From assembly GCA_018813375.1 (NCBI GenBank), contig JAHJBU010000004.1:1-20175 (forward strand): a DNA stretch of 20,175 bases. Reading direction: 5' to 3'. The notes beneath the pieces were generated by a model. That model was given only the letters and a program-made list of their open reading frames with translations. It was not told the origin of the DNA and searched no databases. This document shows, in pieces, positions 1 through 6,938 of the stretch (position 1 is its first letter; each line of letters opens with the position of its first letter). Origin of the DNA: Patescibacteria group bacterium (GTDB taxonomy: Bacteria; Patescibacteriota; Microgenomatia; UBA1400; PJMF01). Position numbers and translations under genes: made by a program.

Positions 1-35
1 AGCATATAAAAGAAAAACCGACCAAAATATTTTAA

Positions 36-50
36 TTTGCCCTTGGCAAA
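36..50 (-). terminator. Possible weak terminator hairpin after the phosphoribosyltransferase remnant
   Basis: TTTGCC and GGCAAA form a perfect 6-bp stem with a 3-nt loop just downstream (minus strand) of the last gene of the lgt-lspA-rluA cluster. The tract that follows on the minus strand is only an interrupted AT stretch rather than a clean T-run, so termination is uncertain. I see nothing else in positions 1-83. Confidence 0.3.
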
Positions 51-83
51 ATGCAATTACAGAAATTTATAGCTAACAATCAT

Positions 84-396
84 TTACTCAACTTTAAAAA
101 AATAGCTCACCTGCTCGTCGCTAAACCCAAACTCTAAAATTTGTTTTTTAATCTCTGCGCTTGTTTTCCCCTGCTTTTGTAAAATCTTACTCACATCATT
201 AATTGTTTCTCTCACTTCATAAGGAAATACCACCCATTTATCAGTACTAACCTGCCAAAAATCTGGCCACCACTGCCCCACCGCGATCAATACACACAAT
301 CCGATCAAATTTTTGCCCGCTTTTACCTACTTTTTTAGCTAATTCGAACACATCCTTATGGAACTGTTGCCAGGTAAGGGGAAGAAATTTAATCAT
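84..396 (-). pseudogene. Phosphoribosyltransferase remnant, internal deletion plus frameshift
   Basis: Two frames together carry the two ends of a purine-type phosphoribosyltransferase. From the ATG at 396, a 49-codon frame reads MIKFLPLTWQQFHKDVFELA and continues to FDRIVCIDRGGAVVARFLAG, the typical N-terminal strand and glycine turn, then hits TAG at 249-247. The other frame picks up at about 250 with VSTDKWVVFPYEVRETI, the typical C-terminal TDKWVVFP signature, followed by about 38 further residues to 84. The central part with the PRPP-binding acidic motif (VDDVxDTG-like) is absent from both frames, so a block of the gene is missing and the joint is out of frame. The start codon overlaps the rluA-family stop in ATGA, so it was translationally coupled. 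An assembly error is an alternative explanation. Confidence 0.75.
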
Positions 397-1202
397 GGTT
401 GCAAAAATTTTAATACTTCCTTCAAATCCTGGCTCAGCTCAACCTTAAAACTTGCCTCTTCTCCACTCCTGGGGTGAGTAAACTTTATTTCTGCTGCATG
501 CAAAAACTGTCGTGGACACCACAACGCATCTAGCTTAGCCCGCCTCTTACCAACATACTTGCCATCTCCTACCAACGGGTGTTTCCAGTGCTTCATATGA
601 ACCCGAATTTGATGAGTCCGGCCAGTCTTAGGCCAACAGTAAACTAACGAAAAACCCTGATAAAGAGAAATCTTTTTACCAGATTTTTTCAATTGCTCTT
701 TTCCTTGATCACTAAAACCAGAATAAAACTCTTGCACTTCATACCTTGTCACTGCTGGTCTCCCCGATGACACCACCGCAAACTTCTGCCGGTCCGCACT
801 CATCCTACCTAGTGGTGCATTAATAGTACCAGCTGGCACCCTAAACTTGCCATGAGTAAGACAAACATATTTTTTTTCTATTTGTCTTTTTTTAAACTGA
901 GCTAGCAAATTCACTAAAGCTCCAGGGTTTTTAGCCAAAATCAATACCCCGCTCGTATTTTTATCAAGCCGATGCACGAGTCCTAATCTCTGTGTAAAAA
1001 TTTCCTCCGGTGTGCCAAAACTATCATCAAAATCACCAGGAACCAACTCATTTGACGCCACTGCTTTCTCATCAGCTAACTTTTCTTTTAGCCAATCCTG
1101 CAGTGTTGGCTCAGATACTGTTTTAGCCTGATTTACCACAAGTCCGGCTGGCTTATTAATTATCCAAATATCTTGGTCTTCATGAATTATGCTGATGTCC
1201 AT
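393..1202 (-). CDS. RluA-family 23S/tRNA pseudouridine synthase
   Basis: A 269-residue RNA pseudouridine synthase of the RluA/RluD superfamily, which isomerises specific uridines of rRNA or tRNA in the cytoplasm. The catalytic motif HRLDKNTSG is at residues 77-85 with Asp80 as the nucleophile. The N-terminal strand reads IWIINKPAGLVV, and a GRTHQIRVH motif lies in the C-terminal half. There is no N-terminal S4 RNA-binding domain, so it is closer in architecture to RluA than RluD; the exact target base cannot be told. The start overlaps the end of lspA by 23 nt, and the TGA stop overlaps the ATG of the phosphoribosyltransferase remnant, so the cluster is probably one transcript. Confidence 0.93.
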   Translation of the reverse strand: MDISIIHEDQDIWIINKPAGLVVNQAKTVSEPTLQDWLKEKLADEKAVASNELVPGDFDDSFGTPEEIFTQRLGLVHRLDKNTSGVLILAKNPGALVNLLAQFKKRQIEKKYVCLTHGKFRVPAGTINAPLGRMSADRQKFAVVSSGRPAVTRYEVQEFYSGFSDQGKEQLKKSGKKISLYQGFSLVYCWPKTGRTHQIRVHMKHWKHPLVGDGKYVGKRRAKLDALWCPRQFLHAAEIKFTHPRSGEEASFKVELSQDLKEVLKFLQP

Positions 1203-1581
1203 AATGCGCTTTAATTTCTTTAATTAATATTCCTAATAATGCCACGCCTATTACTATATCTGCTAAATTATTTGTTATCTCAAAAAAAGGCATGGGTAGC
1301 CAGTCAGTTACTCCACCCAATAAAATCCTATCAACTAAATTTGAAACTACGCCAGCCCAAAATAAACCACTCAGAACCAGATGGCGCTGCCACTCTTTTT
1401 TTAAAACAAAAAATAAAACCAATGCGCTCACTAATAATACGAAATTTATTATGATAACCGGCACCCGACTAAACCAACTAAAAGAAATCCCCTGATTAAT
1501 AACTACCTCAAAATAAGACCCCGCCAACAACTTGGTTAGTTGGTCTATAAAAAAAGTTGATAAAAATACTAACCAAAACAT
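1180..1581 (-). CDS. lspA: Lipoprotein signal peptidase (signal peptidase II)
   Basis: A 133-residue polytopic aspartyl protease that removes signal peptides from diacylglyceryl-modified prolipoproteins in the cytoplasmic membrane. Family motifs are intact: FFIDQLTK near the N-terminus, NQGISFS (the usual NxGxxFG region), NLVDRILLGGVTDWL carrying the first catalytic Asp, and NLADIVIG carrying the second. It is shorter than the E. coli enzyme (about 164 residues), mainly through short termini and loops. It begins 2 nt after the stop of the Lgt-like gene, with no Shine-Dalgarno sequence, so coupling to the upstream gene is likely. The pairing with an Lgt-like gene fits lipoprotein maturation, although that neighbour has lost key residues. 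Confidence 0.93.
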   Translation of the reverse strand: MFWLVFLSTFFIDQLTKLLAGSYFEVVINQGISFSWFSRVPVIIINFVLLVSALVLFFVLKKEWQRHLVLSGLFWAGVVSNLVDRILLGGVTDWLPMPFFEITNNLADIVIGVALLGILIKEIKAHYGHQHNS

Positions 1582-1583
1582 TA

Positions 1584-2378
1584 TTAATTATTTTTCTTCA
1601 AAAATTTAAAAGAACGCCCTGATTTCAAATAAAGCAAAATCCCGCCCAGCACAAACATAACTAAATAAAGCACTAAATCAAAATTGATTCCTCCCCAAAC
1701 TAATTGAGGTGGCTTAACTAGTTGCATTAAAGTCATAAACCCACCAAGTGTTATCATAAAAATACAGCTTAAAAATCCAGTCTGAGCTGTTTTCTTACCA
1801 GAGCGATACCAAAAAAAAGTGCGATAATTATACTCAGCCCAATATAAATAACTATAAAGAGCCAAAAAGAATAAGGCCGAATAAATCTGCGCTGGATGAT
1901 ATTTATCAAATACCCCAGGGAAAACCATTCCCCATGGCAAATTAGTTTGATAGCCAAAACTAACCCCCGCAAAAAAGTCACCTATTTGTTTTAGGACCAT
2001 GCCGGCAGACACAGCTAAAAACCAAAAATCTAGCACTTCAAACTTATCCCATTTTTGCTTATCGGCGTAACGATATAAGTATAATGAAGCACTTAGTAAA
2101 CCAATAAAAACCGAGCTCCCTGGATGACCGACTACGTCAATCCAAAACCACAGATTATTTCCTAATTCAGATAAATGAAATAGCACAAAACCAATTCTAC
2201 CCATTATTAATCCAGCTATACTCGCTAATAAAAATGCGTCAAAGGCTTGATCTTGATGATAATGCTCTTCACGAGTTTTGCGCCAAAACACAAAAGCAGA
2301 AGTTAAAAATGCCAAAGCAATAAAAATACTCTTTGTGCTAATCATCATTGGACCAAGTTGAAACAGAGTTGGATACAT
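1584..2378 (-). CDS. Prolipoprotein diacylglyceryl transferase-like membrane protein with altered active site
   Basis: A 264-residue protein with about seven membrane segments and the overall plan of Lgt, which transfers diacylglycerol from phosphatidylglycerol to the lipobox cysteine. Lgt landmarks still visible are MGRIGFVLFHLSE in the first third, NLPWGMVFPG and YHPAQIYSAL in the middle, and a C-terminal membrane helix. The signature segment usually written GRxGNFINGE reads KQIGDFFAGV here. The HGGL segment reads FIGLL, and the late RxxEFxR segment reads TLMQLVK. By my from-memory alignment the residues matching E. coli H103, R143, N146 and E243 are changed. It may be a divergent transferase or a non-catalytic relative. 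It is first in the cluster with lspA. The start at 2378 lies 9 nt behind a minus-strand TATACA box. Confidence 0.8.
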   Translation of the reverse strand: MYPTLFQLGPMMISTKSIFIALAFLTSAFVFWRKTREEHYHQDQAFDAFLLASIAGLIMGRIGFVLFHLSELGNNLWFWIDVVGHPGSSVFIGLLSASLYLYRYADKQKWDKFEVLDFWFLAVSAGMVLKQIGDFFAGVSFGYQTNLPWGMVFPGVFDKYHPAQIYSALFFLALYSYLYWAEYNYRTFFWYRSGKKTAQTGFLSCIFMITLGGFMTLMQLVKPPQLVWGGINFDLVLYLVMFVLGGILLYLKSGRSFKFLKKNN

Positions 2379-2382
2379 ATTG

Positions 2383-2400
2383 TTTATTGTATACTATACT
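2383..2400. promoter_or_regulatory. Overlapping divergent -10 boxes between the Lgt-like gene and a metal-dependent hydrolase gene
   Basis: The 25-bp gap between the two start codons contains a GTATAC palindrome usable as a -10 element in both directions. On the plus strand TATACT (2390-2395) lies 8 nt before the ATG at 2404. On the minus strand TATACA lies 9 nt before the ATG at 2378. Both spacings leave almost no 5' leader. No convincing -35 hexamer is seen. Confidence 0.45.
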
Positions 2401-2403
2401 CTT

Positions 2404-2850
2404 ATGTTATCGATATCTCATACTTTAACCGGAGCTTTTATTGCTAGCAAGCTACCTCATCCAGCACTATACATCCCCCTCACTTTAGCTACCCATTATT
2501 TAGAAGATTGGATCCCTCATTGGGACGTAGGCACTGGTCTGAGTAATGGCAAACGTAAAATAAAAACTGCTTTTTTATTGGAAATAGTTGACTTAGCTGT
2601 GTCCATCACGGCAATCTATTTTTTCTGGCAGGCAGGAGCAAATGAAATTCAATATCATATCTGGATAGGAGCTTTCATCAGCTTAATCCCAGACTTTCTT
2701 GAGGCTCCTCGCAATTTCTTAAAATGGGAGCCTTTTTTCTTAAAACCACTTAATAAGTTTCATGGATGGTTTCATCATTCAGTAACTAATAAAGTATTGG
2801 GACTAACACCGCAAGTAATTGCTGTGGGATTAATTTGGCTGTTGAGATAA
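2404..2850 (+). CDS. Membrane-bound metal-dependent hydrolase (YdjM/DUF457-like)
   Basis: A 148-residue protein with hydrophobic helices and His/Asp-rich motifs typical of the small membrane-bound metal-dependent hydrolases of the YdjM/DUF457 group: SHTLTGA at the N-terminus, THYLEDWIPHWD at about residues 32-43, and FHGWFHHSV near the C-terminus. The His and Asp residues probably bind divalent metal; no substrate is established for this group. I chose the ATG at 2404 over an in-frame TTG at 2380, because the N-terminus MLSISHTLTGA matches the family and the upstream codons overlap the promoter. It is divergent from the Lgt-like gene and convergent with the tRNA-Leu. Confidence 0.72.
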   Translation: MLSISHTLTGAFIASKLPHPALYIPLTLATHYLEDWIPHWDVGTGLSNGKRKIKTAFLLEIVDLAVSITAIYFFWQAGANEIQYHIWIGAFISLIPDFLEAPRNFLKWEPFFLKPLNKFHGWFHHSVTNKVLGLTPQVIAVGLIWLLR

Positions 2851-2875
2851 AATTTGGCACTCACAAAAAGCGATG

Positions 2876-2959
2876 TGCCGTGGGAGAGAATCGAACTCTC
2901 ATGAGGTTGCCCCCATAGGTTTTTGAGACCTACGCGTCTACCAATTCCGCCACCACGGC
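2876..2959 (-). tRNA. tRNA-Leu (anticodon CAA)
   Basis: The minus strand folds as a class II tRNA of 84 nt. The acceptor stem GCCGTGG pairs with CCACGGC and the discriminator is A. The D-arm contains GAATTGGTAGAC. The anticodon stem TAGGT/ACCTA closes the loop CTCAAAA with anticodon CAA (reads UUG). A long variable arm and a T-arm with GTTCGATTC follow. The 3' CCA is not encoded (CAT follows the discriminator), so it must be added post-transcriptionally. Confidence 0.97.
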
Positions 2960-2987
2960 TTTTAAATTTTTTAAGTTTCTACTTGAT

Positions 2988-2993
2988 ATTATA
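2988..2993 (-). promoter_or_regulatory. Candidate -10 box for tRNA-Leu
   Basis: A minus-strand TATAAT hexamer lies 28 nt upstream of the tRNA-Leu 5' end, a plausible distance for a short trimmed leader. I see no matching -35 sequence. Confidence 0.4.
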
Positions 2994-3024
2994 TCCTAAA
3001 TCCGGCATTATTAATTATATAATC

Positions 3025-3258
3025 ATGCCATCTATTCAGGTCATTGTTCAATCTGCCTTTGATATTACCAACATTTGGTGGCTAATAATTAAAGCCTCAA
3101 TCTGGTTTGCCATTGCTATAATTATTATTATTAAAACTGACTCTCCCCACCCAGAAAAAGCATTTAAAAATCTTAGGTCTACCCTAGGGTTCTTCCTGAT
3201 GTTTATTTTTCTCTCAGTAGGATTATTGTATTTACTTTTTGGCCAGGTACCAGCCTAA
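3025..3258 (+). CDS. Small membrane protein, two transmembrane helices
   Basis: A 77-residue protein of unknown function. Two hydrophobic helices (about residues 17-38 and 51-71) are separated by a polar loop, TDSPHPEKAFKNLRS. I chose the ATG at 3025 because the reading frame upstream runs back through the tRNA-Leu gene. Its stop codon overlaps the dnaB stop tail-to-tail in CTAA (3255-3258). No family is recognised. The composition resembles the small membrane proteins common in reduced bacterial genomes. Confidence 0.6.
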   Translation: MPSIQVIVQSAFDITNIWWLIIKASIWFAIAIIIIIKTDSPHPEKAFKNLRSTLGFFLMFIFLSVGLLYLLFGQVPA

Positions 3259-5732
3259 ATACCGGTTGCTGGCTTAGACTCCATGTCAAAAAACTTAATT
3301 CTGTCACCTCTAAAAAAGAGATCAATTGTACCCAAAGGCCCATTGCGATGCTTAGCTATCTTGAGCTTCATTGACTCACGAGCGTCATCGTCTTGGCGGT
3401 ACAAAAACGCCACTACGTCGCTATCTTGTTCAATGCTGTTATGAACAATAATATCCTCAGCTACAAAATTGTTCAATTTAGGGACTGTTAAATCATAAAC
3501 TTTTTCTCTTCCATCGGGCTTAATTGATGAAATTTTATCCCAATAGATATCACTAATCGCTAATTTTTTAATTTCTTTAGATTTAACTACATCGGCTACC
3601 CTATTAGCTCGACTACGACTTAAATTACACTTATATAAACTTGTCCCACAATATGACATACCTAATTTTTTTTGCATCTCTCTAGTAGTAATCTCTAGCT
3701 TTCTCATGGCTGGGACTGCTAAATCTCGCCAAATATCTTTTGGAACTACATCTCGATTAGTATTAGATAGATGATTCTTAAGATAATCCTTAATTTCACC
3801 TAATTGATGCAAATGATGCTCTCCCACAGTTCCTACTCTATCTGTAAATCCTTTTAATGATTCATGTCCGGCAATGATTACATGATACTGATCTCTGCCT
3901 TTCCCACGCTGAGAGACTAATCTAACGCGAGCATTTATTTTCAATCTCAGCAATAAAGACTGCACATCTTTAGCCAATCTCTGACTGCTTGAAGCATAAT
4001 AAACATGAGGATATTTCGAATCCTTTATTTTAGAAAAATTAATGCAACCATCAGTCACCCATAAATGACGTAAAAACAATGCAATTGATTTATTAGGTTG
4101 CTGAAAAATAATCTCAGGGACAAACTTTTGATACGACCTCAAACCCCAAACTTTCATTAATTTTTTAACTATTTCTGCCAATTCCAGTTGATTGGTCGTG
4201 TATTGAATAGCATGGCTAGGTATAGTGCAACCATCTCCAATTAGATGAGCTAATAATGCAAGTTCTGCATCTGGCATAGTTTGCTTAGCTACATCACTTA
4301 ACTTTCTAGGTAAAGCTAAGTGCTCTCCCTCTTTTAATTCATCCAATCTTTTCCAACCATTAATAGTAAAAAACTTATGATTGTCAGTAGCACGAATGCT
4401 TCGCCCTAGCTGAGTAGTCAATTTAAAAACTTGTTTAATACCAGTAGGAAATGCTTTTGACACCAAAGCTGACTCAAGTTTATAAGTTTGAGTATTTAAA
4501 GAAAAAATTTTAAAATTTTTCTTACCCACTAATTCTTTAATTTGTACATATCCACCAGAATCAGGCAAATAGACTCTTGTTTCTCCAGTTAAACAGCCGG
4601 ACTCCCTCAAGTCTGACAGTTGCGGTACCTTCTCACCCCTGCTTTCTACTGCTCGATTTAATTGAGATACAGCTAAAACTGGTATCTTAAGCTCACGCGC
4701 AAGATTCTTCAAACCCTGTGATATCTCTCCGACTTCTTGAACCCGATTGTCTCTTATTCGGCCATGTGCCAACTGCAGATAATCCACCACAATTAAATCA
4801 ATATTTTGTTCTGCTGCCAAACGCCTGGCTTTTGTTCTCATCTCATAAATTGACATGCCGGGCGTATCATCCACAAATAAAGGTGCATCGGCCAAAACCC
4901 CCATTGCGTCTGAAAGTTTTAAAAAGTCTTGCTGATCCAACCGACCAGTTTTTAACCGCCAGGCGTCAATATCAGCCTGAGATACAAGCAACCTATCCAC
5001 CAGCTCTTCTTTGCTCATTTCTAAAGAAAAAAAGCCAACTTTCTTACCCGCACTAACTGATACATACTGCGCAATGTTTAAAGCCAAAGCAGTTTTTCCC
5101 ATCCCGGGTCGTGCTGCTAAAATAATCAAATTAGACCGCTGCAGACCAGCTAAAATTCTATCTAAATCAACAAATCCAGTTGGCAAACCACGCAATTCAT
5201 CGCCTGATCGTTGTAGCTCATCTAACCTTTCAAAACTTTCCACCAATGTATCTTTTAACAGGCTAAATGATTTATCACCTCTAGTCTGGGAAACTTTAAA
5301 AACTTTTTGCTCGGCCATGTCCATCAAATCTGTCATTTCAATACTTGGGTCAAAAGCTTTTTCAGCCAGTTCTCCAGACATAGAAATAATACATCGCTTC
5401 ACAAAAGCCTCAACAATTAACTTAGCATAATTAACTACATTAGCAGCTGTAGAAACTAGATTAGATAGCTCAGCAATCCTCGCTGCTCCACCAGCATGCT
5501 TGAGCTTCTTCATCTTTTTCAACTGATTGGAAAGAGTCACTGCATCAATGGGTTGACGATTTTCATATAAAGTCTCCATCGCTTCGTAAATAATCTGATG
5601 CGATAAGTTATAAAAACTCTTTGGTCTAAGCAACTCTCCCACTCTAATAATTGCCTCAGGATCAATTAAAATAGAACTTAAAACTGATTCTTCAGCATCA
5701 CTATCATGGGGTGGAACCCGTTGGTCAGCCAT
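3255..5732 (-). CDS. dnaB: Replicative DNA helicase DnaB containing an intein
   Basis: An 825-residue precursor of the hexameric replicative helicase that unwinds DNA at the fork. The N-terminal DnaB domain starts RVPPHDSDAEESVLSSIL. The RecA-like motor has Walker A ARPGMGKT (residues 207-214) and Walker B DLIVVDYLQL (312-321). The host protein is split after DLRESG (379) by an intein, residues 380-765, and resumes with SIEQDSDVVAFLYR at 766. The joined exteins give 439 residues, a normal DnaB length. An AGGA Shine-Dalgarno-like sequence sits at the end of the upstream metallo-hydrolase gene, whose stop is 5 nt away, so the two are co-transcribed. The 3' end overlaps the convergent small membrane protein gene by 4 nt. 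Confidence 0.97.
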   Translation of the reverse strand: MADQRVPPHDSDAEESVLSSILIDPEAIIRVGELLRPKSFYNLSHQIIYEAMETLYENRQPIDAVTLSNQLKKMKKLKHAGGAARIAELSNLVSTAANVVNYAKLIVEAFVKRCIISMSGELAEKAFDPSIEMTDLMDMAEQKVFKVSQTRGDKSFSLLKDTLVESFERLDELQRSGDELRGLPTGFVDLDRILAGLQRSNLIILAARPGMGKTALALNIAQYVSVSAGKKVGFFSLEMSKEELVDRLLVSQADIDAWRLKTGRLDQQDFLKLSDAMGVLADAPLFVDDTPGMSIYEMRTKARRLAAEQNIDLIVVDYLQLAHGRIRDNRVQEVGEISQGLKNLARELKIPVLAVSQLNRAVESRGEKVPQLSDLRESGCLTGETRVYLPDSGGYVQIKELVGKKNFKIFSLNTQTYKLESALVSKAFPTGIKQVFKLTTQLGRSIRATDNHKFFTINGWKRLDELKEGEHLALPRKLSDVAKQTMPDAELALLAHLIGDGCTIPSHAIQYTTNQLELAEIVKKLMKVWGLRSYQKFVPEIIFQQPNKSIALFLRHLWVTDGCINFSKIKDSKYPHVYYASSSQRLAKDVQSLLLRLKINARVRLVSQRGKGRDQYHVIIAGHESLKGFTDRVGTVGEHHLHQLGEIKDYLKNHLSNTNRDVVPKDIWRDLAVPAMRKLEITTREMQKKLGMSYCGTSLYKCNLSRSRANRVADVVKSKEIKKLAISDIYWDKISSIKPDGREKVYDLTVPKLNNFVAEDIIVHNSIEQDSDVVAFLYRQDDDARESMKLKIAKHRNGPLGTIDLFFRGDRIKFFDMESKPATGI
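3438..4595 (-). mobile_element. DnaB intein with LAGLIDADG homing endonuclease
   Basis: A 386-residue in-frame intein from Cys380 to Asn765. Block A begins CLTGETRVYL. Block B carries T449 and H452 in ATDNHKFFT. The C-terminal blocks read VYDLTVPKLNNFVAEDIIVHN, with the penultimate His, terminal Asn and +1 Ser needed for splicing. The two LAGLIDADG helices are LLAHLIGDG (acidic D500) and LRHLWVTDG (D561), so the endonuclease looks intact. The insertion point RESG/SIEQ is the one used by the well-known cyanobacterial (Synechocystis) DnaB intein, a conserved position next to an ATPase motif. It should splice to give active helicase and may still be able to home. Confidence 0.95.
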
Positions 5733-5737
5733 ATGGA

Positions 5738-6397
5738 CTATCCTCGCCTTAATACCACTATCTCTGTTTCTTCAGGCAATCTATTTCTATCAATGTTCAG
5801 CTTTTCTTCTGTTTGCACTTCAACTCCATACTCTTTAAGAAATTCATCAACAGTTGCAAGCTCGCCAAAAATCTTTTCATCATGAGATGTAGTTTTAAAA
5901 TGCATCGGAATAACAATACTTGGTTCTAGGGCTTTGATTACTTTGACAGCAATTTTAGGACCGATGGTAAATACTCCCCCAACTGGACAAAATAAAATAT
6001 CAACCCTCCCAATCTGAGTCATTTGCTCTAAGGTTAACTCATGACCTAAATCTCCCAAATGGCAGATCCTCATTTCATCAAAGAAAATAGTAAAAACTGT
6101 GTTTAGTCCGCGTTTAGCTCCATTACTTTGATCATGGTAAGTTTCAACTCCAAAAACTGAAATCCCACCTACCTCATATTCTCCTGGGGTATCAATAATA
6201 AAAGGATTTTTTCTGCGTGCAGTACCACTCACTAAACTCACTTGATTATGATCCTGATGATCGTGTGAGACAGTCACAATATCTGCACTAACAGTTGGAA
6301 ACTCAAAACCCACGTAGGAGTGATATGGATCTGTGATCACAGTCCCATCTTTGCCCTTTAACTTAAAACTTGAATGTCCATGGTAGGTGATAATCAT
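5738..6397 (-). CDS. Metallo-beta-lactamase-fold hydrolase (UlaG-like / Lactamase_B_3 type)
   Basis: A 219-residue protein of the metallo-beta-lactamase superfamily. The zinc motif HDHQDH (in TVSHDHQDHNQ) is intact, and further candidate ligands are in CHLGDLGHE and IPMHFKT. The N-terminus MIITYHGHSSFKLKG is the usual opening of the UlaG-like branch, which is why I take the ATG at 6397 and not the upstream in-frame codon at 6442. That upstream codon overlaps the divergent gene and promoter. The substrate cannot be inferred. It is cytoplasmic and directly precedes dnaB in one transcription unit. Confidence 0.85.
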   Translation of the reverse strand: MIITYHGHSSFKLKGKDGTVITDPYHSYVGFEFPTVSADIVTVSHDHQDHNQVSLVSGTARRKNPFIIDTPGEYEVGGISVFGVETYHDQSNGAKRGLNTVFTIFFDEMRICHLGDLGHELTLEQMTQIGRVDILFCPVGGVFTIGPKIAVKVIKALEPSIVIPMHFKTTSHDEKIFGELATVDEFLKEYGVEVQTEEKLNIDRNRLPEETEIVVLRRG

Positions 6398-6405
6398 ATG
6401 TAAGG

Positions 6406-6412
6406 TATAATA
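6406..6412. promoter_or_regulatory. Overlapping divergent -10 boxes, near-leaderless starts
   Basis: TATAAT on the plus strand (6406-6411) lies 11 nt before the ATG at 6423, and TATTAT on the minus strand (6412-6407) lies 9 nt before the ATG at 6397. The same 7 bp therefore appears to serve two divergent operons, with transcripts starting within a few nt of the start codons. No -35 consensus is visible. Confidence 0.5.
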
Positions 6413-6422
6413 GGATACTCTG

Positions 6423-6908
6423 ATGAAAAAAGAAATGATCATCTCAGTACTAGTTGGATTGGTTTTTGGCCTAATAATTGTTTATGGTGTTTATACGGCT
6501 CAAGACTCTTTATCTACCACCAGTCAATCCATAGAAGAACTTAATGTCAGCCCCTCTCCTGATTTAGAAGTGATTGAAAACGGTATTCTTGCCCTTCATA
6601 GCCCAGAAGATGAAATTGTGGTCAATGAACCAGCTATCACTATCACTGGTACTACTAAGCCCGAATCCTATATAGTAGTTTTTATCAACGACAATGAAAA
6701 CATTATTACCTCAGACGAGGCTGGCCACTTTTCAGTTAAAGGAGAGCTAGAATTAGGAAGTAATATTATCGAGGTTCATGCTTTAGATGAAGATGGTCAG
6801 ACTGTAGTTATAGAAAGAACTGTGATCTATACCACAAAGCCATTAGTAGAAGAAGATAATCTAGAAGAGTCGGCCTCAGAATCAGCGAAGACTAACAACG
6901 ATGAATAA
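6423..6908 (+). CDS. Exported/anchored protein with a bacterial Ig-like fold domain
   Basis: A 161-residue protein with an N-terminal hydrophobic segment (about residues 5-25) serving as signal anchor. It has a linker, one Ig-like beta-sandwich (about 53-140) with the pattern ITITGTTKPESYIVVFIND ... GHFSVKGELELGSNIIEVHALDEDG, and an acidic tail. This pattern is typical of the small extracellular Ig-like modules found in cell-surface proteins. It is first in a plus-strand group with three more genes. Its last codons lie inside a 27-nt tandem duplication that also spans the start of the next gene, and the stop overlaps the longer version of that gene. Confidence 0.7.
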   Translation: MKKEMIISVLVGLVFGLIIVYGVYTAQDSLSTTSQSIEELNVSPSPDLEVIENGILALHSPEDEIVVNEPAITITGTTKPESYIVVFINDNENIITSDEAGHFSVKGELELGSNIIEVHALDEDGQTVVIERTVIYTTKPLVEEDNLEESASESAKTNNDE

Positions 6909-6938
6909 AAAGCGAAGACTAACAACGATGAATAAAAA
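6885..6938 (+). repeat. Perfect 27-nt tandem duplication across a gene junction
   Basis: Two identical 27-nt copies (6885-6911 and 6912-6938) each begin GCGAAGACTAAC and end ATGAATAAAAA. The unit is nine codons, so the duplication is in frame. The first copy ends the upstream gene (TAA in 6906-6908) and supplies an alternative ATG at 6901. The second holds the ATG at 6928, which looks original. Perfect identity suggests it is recent. Confidence 0.95.

Noticed and set aside
3240..3275. Bidirectional terminator from CCAGC/GCTGG at the dnaB tail-to-tail junction
   Set aside because: The stem is only 5 bp with a 13-nt loop and there is no T-run on either side.
4718..5430. Plus-strand open frames opposite dnaB
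   Set aside because: They are antisense shadows of a well-conserved gene, have no family signature and no start signals.
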